A stretch of 12,537 bases of DNA, from positions 1 through 12,537 of the forward strand of contig CADBMO010000113.1 in assembly GCA_902795755.1 (NCBI GenBank), in the 5' to 3' direction. The stretch's first letter is position 1. The number at the start of each line of letters is the position of its first letter. Source of the stretch: an uncultured Erysipelotrichaceae bacterium (GTDB taxonomy: Bacteria > Bacillota_I > Bacilli_A > RF39 > UBA660). Below are positions 7,021 to 12,537 of this stretch, in pieces. The translations under genes were made by a program, and so were the position numbers. The notes under the pieces were generated by a model that worked only from the letters and a program-made list of their open reading frames with translations, did not search any database and had not been told where the DNA came from.

Positions 7021-7743
7021 ATGAATGGTAAGTATAACTTAATAATAAACGATTTATCAGATAAATATAAATTAAGTAATGATGAAAAAAAAGAATTTAT
7101 TAACATAATCAAGGATATATATAATCATTATGAGTTTAAAAAACGTGCTAAGAAGAATTTTAAACATCATGGCAATACCACTTTAAGTGAGCACTTATTA
7201 GAAGATGCTATTAAAACATATAAAATGTCTAAAATGGTAAAAGCGGAAGATTATGACATAAACGTTGCGGTTACTATAGCAATGCTTCATGATATGTATG
7301 TTTTACCTTGGCAAAATAGTACCGTTAAAATAAAGAATTTTTTTAATAAACATGGTTTTAGACACCCAGTTGAAGCTTGTATTAACGCGATTAACTGGTT
7401 TCCAGATTTATTTAAAGATAAAAACAAGGCTGAAAAAATAATAGATGGTATAGTGCATCATATGTATCCACTACCCGTATCCAGATTTGTTGATAGCAAG
7501 AAAAATACGGCCGAACTGCAAAACTTTGCAAAAGTTAAAAACATATCTGATGAGCATCTTAATATGATTATTGAATCTACTAAAAGAGGTAAAATTGGTA
7601 GAATATCTTTTGCTAAACCAAAATATAAAGAAGGAAAAATAATGAGTCGTGCTGATAAAAAGGTATCTAAAGGACAATTTGACAGCATAGAGAGCTACAA
7701 AGCACTTATAACTGGAAAAAATAAGAAGCTAAAAACTAATTAG
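7021..7743 (+). CDS. HD-domain phosphohydrolase
   Basis: A 240-residue cytoplasmic protein with HD-superfamily metal-binding residues. His58 is in LSEHLLEDA; the HD pair His90-Asp91 is in AMLHDMYVLPW; further histidines are His111/His115 (KHGFRHPVEA) and His146-His147 (GIVHHMYP); and Asp212 (MSRADKK) is a good candidate for the last ligand. HD proteins of this kind are metal-dependent phosphohydrolases or phosphodiesterases acting on nucleotides, but the exact substrate cannot be told here. An AAGGTGAT ribosome site precedes the ATG. It is a single-gene unit, divergent from the DHH operon and convergent with the ThrE operon. Its last 15 bases overlap the final codons of the ThrE_2 gene on the other strand, inside a shared terminator hairpin. 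The C-terminus is Lys-rich (KNKKLKTN), which partly reflects that hairpin. Confidence 0.85.
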   Translation: MNGKYNLIINDLSDKYKLSNDEKKEFINIIKDIYNHYEFKKRAKKNFKHHGNTTLSEHLLEDAIKTYKMSKMVKAEDYDINVAVTIAMLHDMYVLPWQNSTVKIKNFFNKHGFRHPVEACINAINWFPDLFKDKNKAEKIIDGIVHHMYPLPVSRFVDSKKNTAELQNFAKVKNISDEHLNMIIESTKRGKIGRISFAKPKYKEGKIMSRADKKVSKGQFDSIESYKALITGKNKKLKTN

Positions 7744-7754
7744 CTTCTTTTTTA
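7716..7754. terminator. Bidirectional terminator formed by overlapping gene ends
   Basis: Arms 7723-7732 and 7740-7749 are perfectly complementary over 10 bp (AAGAAGCTAA) with a 7-base loop. A T-run (7748-7754) follows on the plus strand and an A-run (7716-7721) gives a U-tract on the minus strand, so it can end both transcripts. The hairpin contains the stop codons of both convergent genes (plus TAG 7741-7743; minus TAG 7729-7731). Confidence 0.85.
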
Positions 7755-8166
7755 TTGCTCTTATTATAGTTAGTATTGAAGATGCAAATAACATTCCAGA
7801 TACTATACCTAAAATTACTTCACCAGTAATTATTCCTTGATTTAATGCTTCATTAGTATTTTTAAGCACTAAGTTTTGCATCATGTAAAACAAACTACCA
7901 CCAGGTACTATTGGTATTAAACCAGTAAGAGTAAATATGGTCGTTGGGCACTTAAGTATAATTGACATAACGTTTGCATACATTCTAGTTACCACCGCAC
8001 ATACTGCAGATGATAAAAAAATGTTGTTAGAGTATTTATATGATAAATAATATGCTAAATAGTTTAATAAACCACCTATTGTTATATAAATATACTTATT
8101 TTTATTAGCCTTGAATACCATACCAAAACCAAGACTACCAATTGATGCGTATAATAAATTTATCAT
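7729..8166 (-). CDS. Threonine/serine exporter, ThrE_2 half (DUF3815)
   Basis: A 145-residue membrane protein with about five transmembrane segments (roughly residues 3-18, 26-43, 49-70, 75-98 and 113-135). The segment TLTGLIPIVPGGSLFYMM (about 79-96) is the characteristic motif of the C-terminal ThrE domain, known on its own as ThrE_2 or DUF3815. In Corynebacterium, ThrE is one chain that exports threonine and serine. Here, as in many Bacillota, the two domains are separate genes that presumably assemble in the cytoplasmic membrane. The start ATG overlaps the stop of the partner gene by four bases (ATGA) and uses an AGGAGG site inside that gene's last codons, so equal production is likely. 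Last gene of a five-gene operon; its end lies inside the shared terminator. Confidence 0.88.
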   Translation of the reverse strand: MINLLYASIGSLGFGMVFKANKNKYIYITIGGLLNYLAYYLSYKYSNNIFLSSAVCAVVTRMYANVMSIILKCPTTIFTLTGLIPIVPGGSLFYMMQNLVLKNTNEALNQGIITGEVILGIVSGMLFASSILTIIRAIKKKLISF

Positions 8167-8915
8167 AATAGACCTCCTAACATAATTAAGGAAAGTCCTA
8201 CTCCAGCACCAACAACAAGTGCTAAAAATAATCCTTCGGTAAACCTACCAAGACCAGACATAGTATCTCCTTTAAATATATCATTTATTGAAATAAACAT
8301 AGAAAGCCCTGGTATTAATAACATTATGTTTCCTATTATTATTTTATCAAAGTTATCTGCAAGCCCAATTTTAACAAATAATATTGACGTTATTCCTATT
8401 ATAAAACTAGAAATAAAACTATTTATTAAAGCATTAATATGTGTATGGCTCATAAACTGATTATAAGCACATAAAACAACCGCTATTAAAAGTGATATTA
8501 TTGCATCTTTATAATTACCACCAAAAAACAAAGTAAAAGCAGGCGCCGCAATCATACCACCAATAATTGGCATTACTTTATACTTACCCTTAAAGCTATC
8601 TATTTGTTTTAACACTTCTTTTCTAGGTATATTTTTATTACATATATTTCTAGATAATTCATTAAGTTTTTCTAATTGATACAAATCTTTATCAATATGC
8701 ATAATTCTTCTAGATTCAGTATATGACTCATCTTCTTTTCTAATGGTTACAATGATTAATGAGTTCATCGCAAACACTTCCATATATTTAATACCATAAC
8801 CTTCTAGTATGTACTTTATTGTTTCCTCTACCCTTGATATTTCCGCTCCACACTTAAGCATACGTTCACCAATATCAAGTGATAAACTAAGTATTTCTTT
8901 TAATTTATACTTCAT
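8163..8915 (-). CDS. Threonine/serine exporter, ThrE N-terminal half (DUF1212)
   Basis: A 250-residue protein. The cytoplasmic N-terminal part carries the family signature LDIGERMLKCGAEISRVEETI (about residues 13-33). Five transmembrane segments follow (about 114-132, 136-155, 163-183, 190-210 and 224-248), including the conserved stretch IPGLSMFISINDIFKGDTMSG (about 201-221) and GRFTEG. This is the DUF1212 (ThrE) half of a two-gene threonine/serine exporter; its partner follows with a four-base overlap. The transporter would sit in the cytoplasmic membrane and export small hydroxy amino acids, or a related substrate, by proton-motive force in characterised relatives. The start ATG at 8915 has an AGGAAGTGA site that overlaps the upstream gene's stop. 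The family call is firm; the substrate in this organism is inferred. Confidence 0.9.
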   Translation of the reverse strand: MKYKLKEILSLSLDIGERMLKCGAEISRVEETIKYILEGYGIKYMEVFAMNSLIIVTIRKEDESYTESRRIMHIDKDLYQLEKLNELSRNICNKNIPRKEVLKQIDSFKGKYKVMPIIGGMIAAPAFTLFFGGNYKDAIISLLIAVVLCAYNQFMSHTHINALINSFISSFIIGITSILFVKIGLADNFDKIIIGNIMLLIPGLSMFISINDIFKGDTMSGLGRFTEGLFLALVVGAGVGLSLIMLGGLL

Positions 8916-8929
8916 AAAATCACTTCCTG

Positions 8930-9490
8930 TTATAAAAGTATCTTTTTAATATCATCCCAGCTATATACTCTAATTACATCGTTTTCTTCCAACTTTTCAT
9001 CACTTATTTTTTTATTGTGATAACAAGTAAATAATATTTTGGTATTAGCATTTTCTAAATTATCTATCTTATCATCTATTTTTATATCACATTCTATTAC
9101 CTTCTTATCATCAGAAAAAATAAATTTTTTTGGATCTAAAAACGGAAGATTTTTATATAAAAAATTAAATTTATGCTCCAAAAATTTTGCACTAAATGAA
9201 ACATCATCTTTATACACATACGCAGAACATATGTATACATCATAGACTTCATTTAGTTCTTTTAAAACCTCATAGCAATTTTTATTTAAATTACAATAAT
9301 CATATATGTTTTGAGTAATAAAATATTTTGTATACTCATTCATTTTTTCTTCTGGTACTAGATCTTGAATATAATATCCTTTAACATCATCTATTGTATG
9401 ATTTGAATTTAAATAATCATTTATAACCTTAATCCAACCAGATTGGTCTACGATTACATCGTCTAAATCTATCATTATTCTCTTTTTCAT
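8930..9490 (-). CDS. NT5C-family HAD 5'(3')-deoxyribonucleotidase-like protein
   Basis: A 186-residue HAD-superfamily phosphatase. Motif I is MIDLDDVIVD, with nucleophile Asp8 and acid/base Asp10; motif II is VYICSAY with Ser89; a Lys-rich segment (KKFIFSDDKK, about 121-130) supplies the motif III lysine; and the terminal acidic motif is DIKIDDKIDNLENA (Asp139/Asp140). Size and motif wording match the NT5C family, which removes phosphate from nucleoside monophosphates, often deoxypyrimidine ones. This would fit nucleotide-pool control in the cytoplasm. The open frame extends back to an ATG at 9514, inside the MscS gene, but no ribosome site precedes that codon. ATG 9490 follows an AAGGTAGG site by 6 bases, so I use it. 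HAD family is certain; the exact substrate is not. Confidence 0.85.
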   Translation of the reverse strand: MKKRIMIDLDDVIVDQSGWIKVINDYLNSNHTIDDVKGYYIQDLVPEEKMNEYTKYFITQNIYDYCNLNKNCYEVLKELNEVYDVYICSAYVYKDDVSFSAKFLEHKFNFLYKNLPFLDPKKFIFSDDKKVIECDIKIDDKIDNLENANTKILFTCYHNKKISDEKLEENDVIRVYSWDDIKKILL

Positions 9491-9496
9491 ATTTAA

Positions 9497-9504
9497 CCTA
9501 CCTT
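9497..9504 (-). promoter_or_regulatory. Shine-Dalgarno deciding the NT5C-like start
   Basis: AAGGTAGG on the minus strand, overlapping the TAG stop (9498-9500) of the MscS gene and 6 bases before ATG 9490. The stop-overlapping site implies translational coupling to the channel gene. Confidence 0.75.
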
Positions 9505-10283
9505 TGATGAACATCTATTTGGTTATATGGCACTTTAATACCTTCTTTTTCCAAAATGGTCATAATAATACCTAATGCATCTCTTCTAACTTGTACTTTT
9601 TTAACTGGGTTACAATAAACCTTTATTTGATATTTTATAGAAGAATCCGCCAAATCATTTATTCCCCTATATTCACAGTTATCTACATCATTATGTTTTT
9701 TAATTTCATTTACTATTTTATCTATGACATTTATCGCGCTTTTAACTTCTAAATCATAAGATAAAGGAACGTCAATGTTTATTAAATTAGAAACAACTTC
9801 TACCTGTTCTATTTTTCTATTTGATATGGATACTATATTAAAGGTATTAACATCTTCTAATTTAGTTGTTTTAAGTCCTATTGAAAGTACCTTGCCAATT
9901 ATATCCTCATATTTTATAACATCCCCAACTTGATAATATGAATCCGAAATAATATCAAATCCTTTAATAATATCTTTAAGAGCATCTTGTATTGCAAAAC
10001 CTAATATAATACTAATTACTCCTACACCTGCTACCATAGATGTTACATTTATACCATGAATTTGTAGAATTATTAAAACATCTATTAATATAATTACATA
10101 TCTCAAAATATTTCTTACTAGTCTTGTATAAGTGTTAATTTTTTTGCTTTTTGAAACTCTTTTACCTGCGGTACCTTTAAATATAATAAAAGATATTGTT
10201 TTATATATTATTAAACTTATTAATATTGTAAGTACTGATCCAAATAATCTTATAAACCATTCTTCTTTAAATAAATTCATCAT
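9498..10283 (-). CDS. MscS-family small-conductance mechanosensitive channel
   Basis: A 261-residue membrane protein with three transmembrane helices (about residues 10-34, 59-76 and 79-109), as in the compact MscS core. The third is the pore-lining type, with small residues spaced on one face (VAGVGVISIILGFAIQDALKDIIKGF). It is followed by the beta domain (about 115-170, YQVGDVIKYEDIIGKV) and the alpha/beta C-terminal cage region ending near VPYNQIDVH. Such channels open under membrane tension and let solutes out during a sudden drop in osmolarity. The length matches the short MscS proteins of Bacillota such as YkuT. The start ATG at 10283 has an AGGAGG site that overlaps the stop of the membrane-protein gene upstream; a second ATG follows immediately at 10280 and cannot be excluded. 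Confidence 0.9.
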   Translation of the reverse strand: MMNLFKEEWFIRLFGSVLTILISLIIYKTISFIIFKGTAGKRVSKSKKINTYTRLVRNILRYVIILIDVLIILQIHGINVTSMVAGVGVISIILGFAIQDALKDIIKGFDIISDSYYQVGDVIKYEDIIGKVLSIGLKTTKLEDVNTFNIVSISNRKIEQVEVVSNLINIDVPLSYDLEVKSAINVIDKIVNEIKKHNDVDNCEYRGINDLADSSIKYQIKVYCNPVKKVQVRRDALGIIMTILEKEGIKVPYNQIDVHQR

Positions 10284-10292
10284 AAATACCTC

Positions 10293-11345
10293 CTATGATT
10301 CATTATGCATATAACCAGTAATTGTATATATTATTCTGTTTTTCCCATTTGATAATATCAATTTTTTACCATCATATTTAATAACTTTATATTTAGTTGT
10401 ATTACCTTTATTAAAATGAATCAATTCTTTTTTAAATGGATTATAAATATAATACTGCTTTAATGTCTCTTCATATATACCTTCATTTGTATTTGATAAT
10501 CTAAATATGTGATATAACTCATATTTATATGACGACTCATAGCATAAACCTAAGTAACATTCATCTGATGAGTTATCAGTGGTTTCTTTATATGTTCTTG
10601 CCATATACTTATTTTTAAAAGGTGGTAACGTAACAAAGTTTAATACTACAATAATAATAAATAATAATTGTATTATCTTAAGCTTAAACTTTTTCTTATT
10701 TATGATAGGCAAAACAATATTATCTATAATAATTAATAGTAATAATACTATTAAAAGTAAACTAATATAAAAACCATTATCAATAAAATCTATATAACTA
10801 ATATTTCCCATATCATTATTAAAGTAAAATGAAGATATTCTAGCCTCGTTAAAGGGCAATGCTCTTTCGTTTAAGTTTGGTACTAATATAAATACAAATA
10901 ATAATATAAATACATTTATAAACATACTTAAACTAATCATTTTTTCTTTTTCATTATACTTATTCTTTCTAATTATATTATAAATAGAAAGTGGATAAAT
11001 AAGGTAATGCAAATCAAATAATATACGCAGTTTTTTGCCTAATTCATAATTACTTACTCCATATGATATTGGAGTTAATAGCATCTTAAACATTAATGCG
11101 TATCCAAGTATTATTAATATATATAAAATGAATTTAATTTTAAACTTACTTTTAAAATTAAATACACAAAATATGCCAAGCATTATTATATATAGCGGTA
11201 ATAATATAGTTACGATTAAAGATACTACATCTCTATCTCCTGAAATTATATATGTTCCTTGGAAAAACATAACGCCTATTATTCCTGCTAATAACAAAAG
11301 CACTACGTTTGTTTTTCTATAATTATTTAAAATAAACTTCTTCAT
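10293..11345 (-). CDS. Unknown polytopic membrane protein with a C-terminal soluble domain
   Basis: A 350-residue protein, first gene of the five-gene operon. It has about six hydrophobic segments (roughly residues 13-32, 41-62, 70-92, 137-155, 190-212 and 222-241), then a soluble tail of about 105 residues (245-350). The tail has two cysteines four residues apart (CYLGLC, 263 and 268) that could pair if it faces outward, and many Tyr and Lys. I do not recognise the family. The open frame reaches back to an ATG at 11396, but that codon lies in the loop of the tRNA-His terminator, upstream of the -10 box at 11362-11370. ATG 11345, preceded by AGGTGA, is the credible start. Operon partners (MscS, ThrE halves) suggest an envelope-related role; this is inference only. 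Confidence 0.8.
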   Translation of the reverse strand: MKKFILNNYRKTNVVLLLLAGIIGVMFFQGTYIISGDRDVVSLIVTILLPLYIIMLGIFCVFNFKSKFKIKFILYILIILGYALMFKMLLTPISYGVSNYELGKKLRILFDLHYLIYPLSIYNIIRKNKYNEKEKMISLSMFINVFILLFVFILVPNLNERALPFNEARISSFYFNNDMGNISYIDFIDNGFYISLLLIVLLLLIIIDNIVLPIINKKKFKLKIIQLLFIIIVVLNFVTLPPFKNKYMARTYKETTDNSSDECYLGLCYESSYKYELYHIFRLSNTNEGIYEETLKQYYIYNPFKKELIHFNKGNTTKYKVIKYDGKKLILSNGKNRIIYTITGYMHNES

Positions 11346-11349
11346 AAAA

Positions 11350-11355
11350 TCACCT
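11350..11355 (-). promoter_or_regulatory. Shine-Dalgarno deciding the membrane-protein start
   Basis: AGGTGA on the minus strand, 4 bases before ATG 11345. Together with the promoter just upstream it excludes the longer frame beginning at 11396. Confidence 0.75.
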
Positions 11356-11361
11356 ATCGAT

Positions 11362-11370
11362 ATTATAACA
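11362..11370 (-). promoter_or_regulatory. Extended -10 promoter of the ThrE/MscS operon
   Basis: TGTTATAAT on the minus strand, a perfect extended -10 identical to the one at 6957-6965. The -35 position (11385-11390) is only T-rich and lies in the T-tract of the tRNA terminator. Confidence 0.7.
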
Positions 11371-11380
11371 CTATTATAAA

Positions 11381-11407
11381 AAAATAAAAACGTCATAAAT
11401 GACGTTT
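11381..11407 (-). terminator. Terminator of tRNA-His
   Basis: Arms 11388-11395 and 11400-11407 pair over 8 bp (AAACGTCA / TGACGTTT) with a 4-base loop. The A-rich run at 11381-11390 gives a long U-tract on the minus strand. It starts 10 bases after the tRNA's CCA end. Confidence 0.85.
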
Positions 11408-11417
11408 ATATTTACTA

Positions 11418-11494
11418 TGGGGCGGAGTAAGGGAATCGAACCCTTGAATGCTGGTGCCACAAACCAGTGTGTTAACCACTTCACCAACTCCGCC
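11418..11494 (-). tRNA. tRNA-His (anticodon GTG)
   Basis: The minus strand folds as a complete cloverleaf. The anticodon arm is CTGGT-TTGTGGC-ACCAG with anticodon GTG; the D arm carries the GAAGTGGTTAAC pattern; the T arm holds GGTTCGATTCC. The acceptor stem has 8 pairs, starting with the extra G at position -1 opposite C73 that marks histidine tRNAs and is read by histidyl-tRNA synthetase. The 3' CCA is encoded (11418-11420). It is a lone tRNA gene with its own promoter and terminator, not part of a cluster. Confidence 0.97.
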
Positions 11495-11513
11495 ATAAAC
11501 AAATTGCAATAGT

Positions 11514-11542
11514 ATTTTAACAAACATATAAAATAAAATCAA
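11514..11542 (-). promoter_or_regulatory. Promoter of tRNA-His
   Basis: TTGATT at 11537-11542, a 17-base spacer, and TAAAAT at 11514-11519, with a TG one base before the -10 box (extended -10). The predicted start lies about a dozen bases before the tRNA 5' end. Confidence 0.7.
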
Positions 11543-11615
11543 TACTTTTAATAAAAATCAATTATTTTTATAACACTTATAAAATATTGATATATTTAAT
11601 CAAATTAAACTGGTG

Positions 11616-11621
11616 TATAAT
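11616..11621 (+). promoter_or_regulatory. -10 box of the hpt promoter
   Basis: A consensus TATAAT lies 21 bases before the hpt start codon. I could not assign a convincing -35 box at 16-18 bases, so the promoter is only half seen. Transcription should start near 11628, downstream of the alternative GTG start at 11613. Confidence 0.55.
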
Positions 11622-11642
11622 TTATATATAGGAAGTGATAAT

Positions 11643-12194
11643 ATGGAATTAAAGACTTTAATAAGTGAAGAAGAGTTAAAACATAGAATTATAGAACTTG
11701 GTAAAGATATTGAAAAAGACTATAAGGATAAAGAGCTAGATTTAATATGTATTTTAAAAGGTTCTATGATTTTCACTGCTGATTTAATGCGTGCTATTAA
11801 TAAAAACGTAAAATTAGATTTTGTTAGGGTTGTTAGCTACGACGGTGAAACTAGAAAAGATATCGATGTTATGAAAACAATTATTCCTAAGATTACAGGA
11901 AAAGATGTATTACTTGTTGAAGACATTATAGATAGTGGTTATACAATGAAATTTTTGATACCTGAGTTAAAAAAGCAAAAACCAAATAGTATAAAAGTAT
12001 GTACTTTACTTGATAAGCCAGAAAAAAGGATTATTCCTTTTAAAGCCGATTATGTAGGATTTGATATTGGAGATGCATTCGTACTTGGTTATGGTCTTGA
12101 TTATAATCAAGATTATCGTAATTTACCATATGTTGCATATAAAGATGATGAAAAAGTAAAAGAAAAACCATATGTTAAGATACCAAAAAAATAG
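11643..12194 (+). CDS. hpt: Hypoxanthine phosphoribosyltransferase
   Basis: A 183-residue protein, normal size for the family. It converts hypoxanthine (and usually guanine) with PRPP to IMP (GMP) in the cytoplasm for purine salvage. Motifs in order: LKGS (38-41), which binds pyrophosphate; DFVRVVSYDGET (59-70), the flexible catalytic loop; LLVEDIIDSGYTM (90-102), the PRPP-binding loop with its acidic pair; and the C-terminal purine and Mg site YVGFDIGDAFVLGYGLDYNQDYRNLP (137-162). In many relatives the flexible loop reads SYG followed by Ser/Thr/Gly-rich residues; here it is YDGETRKDID, a modest divergence. The start is ATG 11643, 2 bases after a GGAAGTGATA ribosome region; an in-frame GTG at 11613 lies upstream of the likely transcription start. 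Transcribed apart from the divergent tRNA-His. No strong terminator follows, so some read-through into the lipoprotein gene is possible. Confidence 0.95.
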   Translation: MELKTLISEEELKHRIIELGKDIEKDYKDKELDLICILKGSMIFTADLMRAINKNVKLDFVRVVSYDGETRKDIDVMKTIIPKITGKDVLLVEDIIDSGYTMKFLIPELKKQKPNSIKVCTLLDKPEKRIIPFKADYVGFDIGDAFVLGYGLDYNQDYRNLPYVAYKDDEKVKEKPYVKIPKK

Positions 12195-12201
12195 ACAATC
12201 A

Positions 12202-12230
12202 TTGATTTTTAATTCAGTATATGATAACAT
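12202..12230 (+). promoter_or_regulatory. Promoter of the lipoprotein gene
   Basis: TTGATT at 12202-12207, a 17-base spacer, and TAACAT at 12225-12230 with TG one base upstream (extended -10). It places transcription start near 12237, about 23 bases before the start codon. Confidence 0.6.
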
Positions 12231-12259
12231 AATAACAATTTTGTTTGAGGGAGATTATT

Positions 12260-12537
12260 ATGGAAGTAAGCAAAAAAAACAAAATTAAGGCAGGTGCACT
12301 TGCTGCACTAATTGCTCTTACAATGACTGGATGTATGAATGAGTTGGCTGCAGATGAAAACTACGACGTTGTTTCATATTCAGCAGATGAAGATTCAAAT
12401 ATTAAAAACGGACTAACTCAAGAACTGAAAGTACCTGGTGAGTCATTTACTCTAAATACGTACTATAACTTTGATACTGCATCAAAAAGAGAATGGAGAA
12501 TTACGTCTGATAAATCTTTAAGCATTGAAGTTAATAC
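12260..12537 (+). CDS. Putative lipoprotein, partial (C-terminus beyond right edge)
   Basis: An open frame begins at ATG 12260 after a GAGGGAG ribosome site (12247-12253) and runs 92 codons to the right edge, so the C-terminus is missing. The N-terminus is a lipoprotein signal: basic residues (KKNKIK), a hydrophobic run (AGALAALIALTM), then a lipobox-like TMTGC with Cys25 as the lipidated residue. The -3 position is Met rather than Leu, a tolerated variant. After the Cys comes an acidic linker, then a segment (VPGESFTLNTYYNFDTASKREWRITSD, about residues 62-88) that looks like the start of a beta-sandwich domain. It faintly recalls chagasin-like (I42) inhibitors, but too little is visible to say so. 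Expected to sit on the outer face of the cell membrane. It has its own promoter and is probably independent of hpt. Confidence 0.8.
   Translation, partial: MEVSKKNKIKAGALAALIALTMTGCMNELAADENYDVVSYSADEDSNIKNGLTQELKVPGESFTLNTYYNFDTASKREWRITSDKSLSIEVN

Noticed and set aside
8163..8165. TGA stop of the first ThrE gene as proof of the standard code
   Set aside because: The next in-frame codon is TAA, so this stop alone cannot tell; the consistent use of TGG for Trp is the better evidence.
9491..9514. ATG start at 9514 for the nucleotidase
   Set aside because: No ribosome site precedes it and it lies inside the MscS gene; ATG 9490 has AAGGTAGG upstream, and motif I then sits at the N-terminus as usual.
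11346..11396. Longer frame of the unknown membrane protein
   Set aside because: The first 17 codons cover the tRNA terminator and the -10 box, so they would not be in the main transcript.
11613..11642. GTG start ten codons upstream for HPRT
   Set aside because: It overlaps the TATAAT box and lies upstream of the expected transcription start; ATG 11643 has the ribosome site and gives the normal family length.
11495..11642. Possible riboswitch or purine-repressor site before hpt
   Set aside because: The predicted leader is only about 15 bases, too short for a riboswitch, and the AT-rich gap holds no recognisable palindrome beyond promoter elements.
12195..12210. Weak inverted repeat after hpt as a terminator
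   Set aside because: The arms are about five AT-rich bases with almost no loop, and the site overlaps the -35 box of the next promoter.

Overview
The window is strongly AT-rich bacterial DNA with short intergenic gaps, many one-strand gene runs, clear Shine-Dalgarno sites and classic sigma-A type promoters. This fits a low-GC Bacillota or Mollicutes-like organism, probably an uncultured gut relative (inference from composition and gene content; no marker here fixes the taxon). Every tryptophan codon I checked is TGG and I saw no in-frame TGA, so the standard bacterial code (table 11) is favoured over the Mycoplasma code.

Layout. (1) 1-3330, minus strand: a promoter drives a TelA-like helical protein (2013-3272), an unrecognised 412-residue protein (772-2010), and an unrecognised protein that runs off the left edge (759 to 1). 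(2) 3332-4966, minus: a stand-alone 515-residue transglutaminase-like protein with its own promoter and terminator, and an inverted repeat over its transcription start and ribosome binding site. (3) 4967-6965, minus: a three-gene operon of a small unknown protein, a DHH/DHHA1 phosphoesterase of NrnB type and an RBBP9/YdeN-type serine hydrolase. (4) 6993-7743, plus: an HD-domain hydrolase, divergent from operon 3. It meets the next operon tail to tail, with a 15-base coding overlap that is itself a two-way terminator. (5) 7729-11370, minus: a five-gene operon of an unknown membrane protein, an MscS-type channel, an NT5C-like HAD nucleotidase and the two halves of a split ThrE threonine/serine exporter. 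(6) 11381-11542, minus: a single tRNA-His gene with promoter and terminator. (7) 11616 to the end, plus: hypoxanthine phosphoribosyltransferase (hpt), then the start of a lipoprotein gene cut by the right edge.

What it does. Most of the content is housekeeping or accessory metabolism: purine salvage (hpt), nucleotide turnover (NT5C-like, NrnB-like and HD proteins), amino-acid export (split ThrE) and osmotic protection (MscS). The least explained parts are the TelA-led cluster and the intracellular transglutaminase-like protein. Several starts given here are shorter than the longest open frame, because a ribosome binding site or promoter places the start further in. No insertion sequence, phage gene, CRISPR array or long repeat was seen, and no gap between genes exceeds 300 bases.
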